NCBI GenBank assembly: GCA_030015575.1
Contig: CM057340.1
Coordinates: 749,277,632 to 749,341,631, forward strand
Source of the DNA: Agapanthus africanus
Lineage: Eukaryota; Streptophyta; Magnoliopsida; Asparagales; Amaryllidaceae
Reading direction: 5' to 3'
DNA length: 64,000 nucleotides
In this document: positions 57,400 through 64,000 of the stretch, piece after piece
How positions within the stretch are numbered: position 1 is the first letter of the stretch
How the letters are laid out: each line of letters opens with the position of its first letter
The notes under the pieces: model-generated
The model's input: the letters and a program-made list of their open reading frames with translations, nothing else
Database searches by the model: none
What the model was told of the DNA's origin: nothing
Made by a program: the position numbers and the translations under genes

Positions 57400-58240
57400 G
57401 GTAGCCGTTTGGTTGCCGCTGCGAGGGCTTTGGGCTGCTGAGGGCCACTAAGAATGACCGGGTCATGAGGATGCGTGGTTGCCTCTTGGTGAGGGATCTG
57501 ATCTCTGGCGTCGTGGGTAGGGACCTACCAGCCAGAGATTTTGACGAGCATGGTAGCTGCTCGGTTGCCTCTCGCAAGGGCTTTTGATCCTTCCGGACGG
57601 GGACCGAGCAGGGTTACTGCCCAGTGCCTCTTAGCGAGGACTTTGATGCCTGTCGGTGGTAGGAAGCTACCAGCCGGGGATAGCCGAGCGAGGACCCGAC
57701 TGCCTCTGGGAAGACTTTGGTCCTTGGCGCGGGAAGAGCTATAAGGCTGTAAGAAGCCCACCAAGGTCCCTTGGACGGGCAGGGTCACTGCCCGGTGCCT
57801 CTTGGTAAAGGCTTTTTTCCTGAAAGATAGCCGAGCGAGGGAACCTCAGGCTCGACTGCCTCTAAGAGGGCTTTTGATCCCTGGCGTTGTGGCAGGGAAG
57901 CTGCCCGCCGGGGATAGCCGAGCGAGGGAACCTCGGGCTCGACTGCCTCTGAGAGGGCTTTAGTCCCTGGCGTTGTGGCAGGGAAGGTGCCCGCTGGGGA
58001 TAGCCGAGCGAGAGAACCTCGGGCTCGACCGCCTCTGAGAGGAATTTTTGATCCCCGGCGTTGTGGCAGGGAAGCTGCCCACCGGGGATAGCCAAGCGAG
58101 GGAACCTCGGGCTCGACTGCCTCTGAGAGGGCTTTTGATTCCTGGCGCTGTGGCAGGGAAGCTGCAAGCTGGGGACAGCCGAGCGAGGGAGCCTCTGGCC
58201 CGACCGTCTCTGGGATACCCTTCTCATTGTACAGCGGGAA
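57400..58240. repeat. Tandem array in Tat-B 3' region
   Basis: About ten units related to those in Tat-A, with cores like GCCTCT(T/G)(G)(A)GAGGGCTTT. The last units, from about 57866 on, are 80-90 bp and much more alike (GGGGATAGCCGAGCGAGGGA), a sign of recent local amplification. Confidence 0.82.
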
Positions 58241-58371
58241 CCGTACCGGGAAAGAAGGTTCGAAAGTTTCTTTATTCGTATGGATAGGAATCCTAGACAA
58301 CGCTATACACCATCATTTCAAAGGGAGATCCCGGGCGGTAGCCGGGGTGCGGTGCTTTGCTAGTCTTGACT

Positions 58372-60243
58372 TTATAGGTATGGCTTGAGCTTCTCCGCGT
58401 TGTAGGGCCGAGGGAGCTTCCGTACGTCCGCGTCTTGCAGGCGGTAGGCTCTGCCGGGGAGCGCTTCGAAGACGAGGAAGGGACCTTCCCACTTTGGGGA
58501 GAATTTGTGAAGCCTGCCTTGGTCGACGAACTCGTTCCACCGCAGGACCAGATCCCCGGCCTTGAAGGATCGGTGTTTTTCCCGAGCGTTATTGTACCGG
58601 GCCGTCTGCTGTTGGTAGGCGGTGGCTCTGATATGGGCCCGATCCCTTTTCTCCAACAATATGTCGAGGTTGGTTCGTAGTGCCATGGTGTTTGCTTCAT
58701 TGTCAAAGTGCTCGACTCGGTGGCTGGGTAGCCCGATCTCCGCTGGGACCATTGTTTCGGTCCCGTAGCAGAGGCTGAAAGGGGTTTCCCCAGTTGGGGT
58801 CTTTTTTGACGTGCGCAGGACCCATAAGACCCGGGGTAGTTCCTCGACCCAACCGCCTTGCCTCCCTTCCAGGCGGGTTCGGAGGCCCCTGAGGACGTCC
58901 CGGTTAGCGACCTCGGCCTGCCCGTTACATTGGGGGTGCGCGACCGCGGCAAACTTCATGAGGATGTGGTATTCTTTGCAGAAGTCCCTTACTTTCTCGT
59001 TCTTGAAGTTCGTCCCGTGGTCGGTGATGATGCACCTTGGGATCCCGAACCGGTGAATCAGGTTGTTTTGGAGGAACTTGATGGTTGTGTCGGCGTCCGG
59101 TTTCCTGATGGGAACGGCCTCGATCCATTTGGTGAAATAGTCCACCGCGACGAGCACGTATTTGTGTCCGCCAGTTCCTATAGGGAACTGGCCGATCATA
59201 TCCAATACCCATTGGGCGAATGGCCACGGGGACGTCAGGGCCGTTAGCTCGGTTGCCGGGAGGCGGGGGATACTGCCATGGAGTTGGCAGCTCTTACACC
59301 TCCTGACCAGCTTCAGGGCGTCTTCGTGCATGGTGGGCCAATAGTACCCCTGAAGTAATGCCTTTTGGATCAAAGTTCGAGCCCCCTGGTGCGCGCCGCC
59401 CACCTCTTCATGGATTTCCCACAGGACGTAGTCGGCCTCGTGGGGGTCAACGCACCGGAGCAGGGTCTGAGTTAAGGCCTTCTTGTAGATGTTCCCGTTG
59501 CTCCAGACGAAGTGGGTGGCTCTGGCCCGGAGGCGGCGAGCGGCTACTCTGTCTTCCGGGAGCGTGCCGTCTTTCAGGAATTCCACGAGGGGCTTCCTCC
59601 AATCTGGGTCATTCTCCTGTGTCGTGTACTCTTGGAGTGTCGCCGCCTCGTCTCCAACGCTGGGTCGGGCCAAGGTTTCGAAGCGTATCGACCGCCTGTT
59701 GCTAGCCGAGTATAATGAAGCCAACTTGCTCAGGGCGTCTGCTTGAGCATTCATTTGTCTGGGTATTTGTTCCACCTGGACTTCGTCGAAGTTTTTCCGA
59801 AGCTTCCTCACCTCGTCTAGGTATTTCATCATTAGGGGCTCCCGAGCCTCAAAGCGGCCGGTTACTTGGCTGACGACTAGGCCCGAGTCGCTGCGGACCC
59901 GGATGTCCTTCAGTCCCAACCCGACGGCCATGCGCAGTCCGGCTAGGAGGGCTTCGTACTCCGCCGCGTTGTTCGTTGCTTTGAAACCGAGCCTCAAGGA
60001 ATACTCCATCTCGGCTTCGTTCGAGCCCCGGATAATGAGGCCGGCACCGCAGCCTTCCTCGGTGGAAGACCCGTCGATGTAGATTACCCACTCCGGGGTC
60101 GAGCTAGGGCCTTCCTGGTCGGGATGCCGGGCTGCGAGGGGCGGCGTGGGATCCTGCTTCCTGCTAGGAATGGTGCATTCAACGACGAAATCGGCCAGGG
60201 CCTGCGCCTTGATGGCTTGCCTCGGGCGATACCTTGTGTCGAA
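58372..60243 (-). pseudogene. pol: Tat-B second RNase H and integrase (long intact frame)
   Basis: Open without a stop from just after the TAA at 60244-60246 to 58372. RNase H residues: Asp in IYIDGSSTEEGCGAG, Glu in EYEALLAG, Asp in RSDSGLV and Asp in NAQADALSKLAS, so all four acids are present. Integrase: HHCC finger (HEEVGGAHQG ... CKSCQLHG), Asp in VDYFTKWIEA, Asp in TDHGTNF and Glu in GQAEVANRD. Both domains look complete; only the upstream TAA (a CAA-to-TAA change in the sequence ELSQFD of relatives) separates them from RT. No chromodomain at the C-terminus. Confidence 0.92.
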
Positions 60244-61661
60244 TTAAGACAGCTCCCATCTCCATTTCTCTAGACAGCTAGAGGATTCTGGCGATGCCAG
60301 GATAGCCCCCAAGGGGCGCTCAATGAGGACGATGATGGTGTGTGCTTGGAAGTAGTGCCGCAGCTTCCGCAAGATGACTACGAGGGCCAGGACGATCTTC
60401 TCTATGTCAGGGTATCTCGTCTCCGCGTATTTGAATACATGGTTCACATAGTACACTGGCCTCTGCACCCCCTCGGCTTCTCGGACGAGCACCGACCCCG
60501 CTGCCTGGTCGGATACTGCCAGGTACAGCGACAGCTCGTCCCCTTCCACGGGCCGGGTGAGCAGGGGCGGTGTTGTGAGGTGCCTCTTCAGTTGGTCGAA
60601 GGCGGCTTGGCAATTTTCTGACCACTCGAACCTTGGAATTTTCCTCAGCGCCTTGAAGAACGGGAGGCACTTCTCCCCCGACCTGGACATGAAACGGCTC
60701 AGAGCGGCGATCCGCCCTGTGAGCCGCATGATTTCGACGTTGGTCCTGGGTGCGGTCATGTTCAGGATGGCGTCGATCTTCTCCGGGTTAGCTTCAATTC
60801 CGCCGTGAGTGACCATGAACCCGAGGAATTTCCCTCCGGTAACTCCGAACGCACACTTGGCGGGGTTCAGCTTCATGTTGAACTTGCGGAGCACCTTAAA
60901 CGTCTCGCCCAGGTCCTTGACATGGTCGGCCGACGAGACGGACTTGACGAGCATGTCATCTACGTAGACCTCCATATTTCTGCCGATCTGCGGCTTGAAC
61001 ATGCGGTTGACTAGATCATTCTGTAGCAGTACACCCCCCGGTCCGTCGTGAATGCGGTCATGTCTTCGTCGTCAGGGTCCATGCGGATTTGGTTGTAGCC
61101 GGAGAAAGCGTCCATGAAGCTCAGGAGCTCGTGCCCGGCCGAGCTGTCGACGAGCTGGTCTATGCGGGGGAGCGGGAAGTTGTCCTTGGGGCAGGCCTTG
61201 TTGAGGTCGGTGAAGTCGACGCACATACGCCATTTCCCATTAGGCTTCTTGACCAGGACCACGTTGGCCAACCACTCCGAGTAGGGCACGTTCCTGATGA
61301 AGTTGGCGGCGAGGAGTCGGTCAACTTCTTCTTCGATGGCCTTTTGCTTGACCGGGGCGAAGTTTCTTTTCTTCTGCCTGATGGGTCGGGCTGTAGGATC
61401 AACCCCGAACTTGTGGGAGATGATTTTGGGGTCGATCCCAGGCATGTCAGCTGGGGCCCAGGCAAAGACGTCGGAATTGCTCCGGAGGAACTCGGTCAGG
61501 TCATCCCGCTGGGTTCCCGTCAGGAGTGACCCGACCTGGACGGTCTTCCCTGGGTCTCCTTCCGCTAAGGGCACCTCGGTCAGCGGCTCGACCGGTGCCC
61601 CCACGGACCTCCTTCCGCTCGTCCCGGGTGTCCAGGGACCCCTCCATGCCGCCGCACGCAT
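60244..61661 (-). pseudogene. pol: Tat-B RT and first RNase H (one block deleted)
   Basis: The first part (61661-61011) has WLANVVLVKKPNGKWRMCVD and LSFMDAFSGYNQIRM; the second (61002-60244) has YVDDMLVKS (catalytic YVDD) and the RNase H part DQAAGSVLVRE. Between them about 39 bp are lost, removing the MPFGLKNAGATYQR block that Tat-A keeps (about 33370-33410) and leaving a stop. The tether/N-terminal part (SLLTGTQRDDLTEFL) is in this frame. The stop at 60244-60246 ends it. Confidence 0.9.
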
Positions 61662-62322
61662 CGGCGCTATCAGCGTGCTGCTCGAGGGAAGATGCCTCTG
61701 TCAGACCTACCTCCGCGACCCGTTGGCTTCCGTAGGCCCTACCCACCCCACCCTGGTTGAGGGGGAATTTTATCGCCATGTGGTATGTCGAGATCTGGGC
61801 CTGGAGGGAGTTCAGCGTTGGCCGGCCGAGGAAGACATTGTAGGCCGAGGGGACCCTAGCCACAATGAAGTCCACTGGCAGTGTACGCGCGCGGCCAGGC
61901 TCCCCGATCGTGAACTGCAGGGTGACCACCCCTTGCGCCGGGACGGAGTGGTTGGCGAATCCCGAGAGGACGTGGGAGGTCGGCCTCAAGTCTGCTGGGG
62001 CCAGCCCCATTCGCAGAAAGCAGTCGTGGAAGAGGATGTCCGCCGAGCTGCCTGAATCGATGAGTATTCGGTGGACCTCGTATTGGTGAATTCGCGCTAC
62101 GATCACCAGCGGGTCGCTATGGGGTCCAGATATGCCGTGGAGATCCTCGTCACCAAAGGTGATGGGCTTCCGGCCCCTAGCCTTTTTGGCCGGGTGGTCG
62201 CCGGAGCCTGTGAGGCGGCAGCCTGCGGGGAGACCGTCGACCTTGGGCGAGGGTCCGCCCGCGTCCCCGTTGCGAGGGAGGCGGTAGCGGGCGTTTGGAT
62301 CCTTAGGGGAGTTGGTTGCCAT
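61501..62322 (-). pseudogene. Tat-B gag start fused to protease by deletion
   Basis: From ATG at 62322 (MATNSPKDPNARYRLPRN), only about 50 codons lie before KPITFGDEDLHGISG, which in Tat-A directly precedes the protease; nearly all of gag is missing. The protease is well kept: ILIDSGSSADILF and VPSAYNVFLGRPTLNSLQAQ. A frameshift near 61600 then moves the frame (the out-of-frame end stops at 61501) while the sense continues in the RT frame. Confidence 0.87.
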
Positions 62323-62367
62323 GCGGGCGGAGATCGGAAGGCCAACTTTGTATTTTGTGGAGTTAGA

Positions 62368-62388
62368 GTTCCCACAGACGGCGCCAAC
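62368..62388 (-). other. Tat-B primer-binding site
   Basis: Minus strand TTGGCGCCGTCTGTGGGAAC, one base from the 5' LTR: the standard Tat site. Confidence 0.9.
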
Positions 62389-63113
62389 TGATGGAGCTCC
62401 TTCTCGGGCCTCCGTCAGATGTTGTCTTCCGTTGATCTCGAGGTGAACTTGACCGATTATCCTTCGGTGCGTGTGGGTCTCAATGGGTTTTGAAAGGAGA
62501 ATGTGGGATGAGGAGGCTGTCACCGAGTACCTGCAAAGAAGTCCCGGGGTGGTTTGGTACCACCGAGGACCCTCCGACGCTCAAGTTAGTGATGAGATCC
62601 GAGCAAAGTAACGGCGTAAGTGTAAAAAATGGCTTACTTGACCCCTCTGTGATGGAGGTTTATATAGCGGTGGTGGCACGCAGCAGCAGGCGCGAGAATC
62701 TTGCCGGCAGTTACGCTCCCGACTTCATGCTCGCGCAGAGAGCGGATCGCCCATTAATGGGGATCGTGATAGCGTGGAACGTGGGATGTTGTTGGCGTAG
62801 AATCTGCGCGAGGCGAGATTCGCGGAGTGGCGGTTACGCCTGTGAGTGGTGGAGTTGGTCGGAGGGACGAGGAAGGCGGCCTCGGCCGGGGGCTCGGGGA
62901 CGAGCGAGGAGGCCGAGGAGTCTTGGTCTTGTGGCAGCTCGGGGCGAGCTGAGGGGCCGAGGAGGCTAATTCGCAGGGGGCCCCGAGGTGTGCCAGTTTA
63001 TGCTTGCAGGTCGGGCGCAGGGTGGCCTGATCGGCCGCTGTGGGCCCTTTCTTCCGAGTCTTGGGACACGTCATCTGCCACGTGTCCTGATCTTGGAGGT
63101 CGCCAATATCGAG

Positions 63114-63115
<2 letters not shown>
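62389..63115 (-). mobile_element. Tat-B 5' LTR
   Basis: About 727 bp. Starts TGATGGAGCTCC (plus strand) and should end GAGCACTATCA, but here ends GAGCA followed by the AT repeat, so the last six bases were lost or converted by repeat slippage. Minus-strand TATA box complementary to 62659-62667. Confidence 0.88.

Positions 63116-63155
<40 letters not shown>
63116..63155. repeat. (AT)n microsatellite at the right border of Tat-B
   Basis: About 20 AT repeats directly next to the LTR; partner of 42491-42533. Confidence 0.9.
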
Positions 63156-63159
<4 letters not shown>

Positions 63160-64000
63160 GCCGTACACACTCTAAGCGGCTTGATTTCCAGATTTTTCTT
63201 TCCAATTTTGCGAATAGCTTTACCTTCTGGCAAAGAGATTCGCATCCTGCACACTTTCTCATTGGATGGCTTAATCCAAAGTTATCAAAGCCCCCTCGTT
63301 ATGTTGCATTATCCAATCTGACTCACGCTCACAAATTAAATATCACCATATGACCATCCTCAATCACTGTAACATCACATGCGCATATTTATGTTTTTGG
63401 CAAGCTTGGGCGGCCGTGGACATAAATTATTGATGATTTCCTAATTTGTTTGTGATGCACGTGAACAAATTTAACAGAAAATTGAAAAAAATAATCAAGA
63501 GAAATGTTAACGATAATTTAAATTTTTTATTTGCTATTAGCAAGATCTAAACTTCGAAAATTATATATTTATTCTCTAAATTTATTCTCATGTTCATATC
63601 ATTATAAATTTACAAGCATTCTAGGTGTGCGATACACGTGTAGATGTGTAGCATGGATTGTAAAGAACTTTATCAAAATAAATTTTACGTTTCTCAGAGA
63701 ATTTGATGTTGCAATTAGTATGCACGTAAACATAATCAGCGATAACTCCGTATTTGTATCCAATTTTTATCAATTATGATTTACGAATAGTGATTTTCAT
63801 TTCCGATGACTATTGTTATACCTATCGACATTCGCCAATGATATGGTAATACCTATATCCATGCTGCATCCGACAATCAAAATAGTAATTTTTGATTTTA
63901 TTACGTATTTTTTCAAAATGTTCATTTCGTTATCGCATCCGACTTTTACCAAATATGGATTATATATATTTTTTATTTATGATAACTATTCGTATCTATG
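63156..64000. other. AT-rich flank, no feature recognised
   Basis: Host sequence right of Tat-B. No convincing coding frame, LTR end, RNA gene or repeat was seen; short ORFs of up to 82 codons look random. Confidence 0.5.

Larger units (their letters stand above)
42534..63115 (-). mobile_element. Tat-B: Tat-lineage element with two copia insertions and a gag deletion
   Basis: Both LTRs (42534-43252 and 62389-63115) are in minus orientation. Primer site, protease, RT, RNase H, second RNase H and integrase are like Tat-A, but gag is almost wholly missing, and one RT block is deleted. An opposite-strand gene and a tandem array occupy the 3' region as in Tat-A. Inserted later: a copia solo LTR and a complete copia element. 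Because gag is absent, it cannot have made its own particles unless the deletion is recent. Confidence 0.9.

Noticed and set aside
58293-58952. A 219-codon minus-strand frame
   Set aside because: It overlaps the well-supported integrase frame of Tat-B in another register and has no independent protein likeness.

Overview
The window is plant nuclear DNA, very probably from a flowering plant. It holds almost nothing but nested LTR retrotransposons of angiosperm type: Athila, Tat and Tekay/Del-like members of Ty3/gypsy, and Angela-like members of Ty1/copia. The one recognisable host gene is a broken HAK/KUP-type potassium transporter. No intact gene was found. Every pol region carries stops, frameshifts, deletions or insertions.

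Layout. 1-2921: 5' part of a minus-strand copia element (leader, tRNA-Met primer site, one 2.2-kb LTR), cut by the window edge. It sits in the leader of Athila-1. 2922-17004: Athila-1, plus strand (gag, protease, RT, RNase H, integrase, a downstream ORF with its own promoter-like region, 3' LTR), split by Tekay-like solo LTR-1 (7060-10187). 17005-17168: end of an older plus-strand Tat LTR. 17169-17276 and 41043-42239: the potassium transporter pseudogene, split by Tat-A (17277-41037, minus strand, target duplication GTTCC). Tat-A itself holds Athila-2 (19560-27462, GTGGC), Tekay-like solo LTR-2 (34176-36816, GTTCA) and an Athila solo LTR (37827-39212, GACCT). 42491-63155: Tat-B (minus strand) inserted in a TA microsatellite. 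It holds a copia solo LTR (44118-46147, GGCCA) and a complete copia element (47215-57339, CCGGG). 63156-64000: AT-rich flank without a recognised feature.

Exact 5-bp target duplications at five nested insertions and at Tat-A, together with host or element reading frames that rejoin when the inserts are removed, give a firm order of events: the transporter gene was hit by Tat elements, and these later took Athila, Tekay and copia insertions. The copia element is the youngest judged by its two LTRs, which differ at only about 20 positions in 2.2 kb by eye.

The most interesting signals lie outside gag-pol. (1) Both Tat elements carry a spliced gene on the opposite strand between pol and the 3' LTR. 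It has its own TATA box and poly(A) signal, and an intron at the same place in both elements. Tat-A has a second opposite-strand ORF with its own TATA box. (2) Hairpins sit directly upstream of the polypurine tracts of both Tat and Athila elements, with paired base changes that keep the stems. In Athila the hairpin plus tract module is repeated inside the element. (3) A twin GC-rich palindrome is shared by Athila LTRs and copia leaders. (4) Two Tekay-like LTRs carry a conserved 150-bp acidic reading frame and a block of sequence that also forms the Athila leader. (5) The copia element has young LTRs but a long-dead interior, which points to a non-autonomous family moved in trans. All comparisons were made by eye; identities are approximate.
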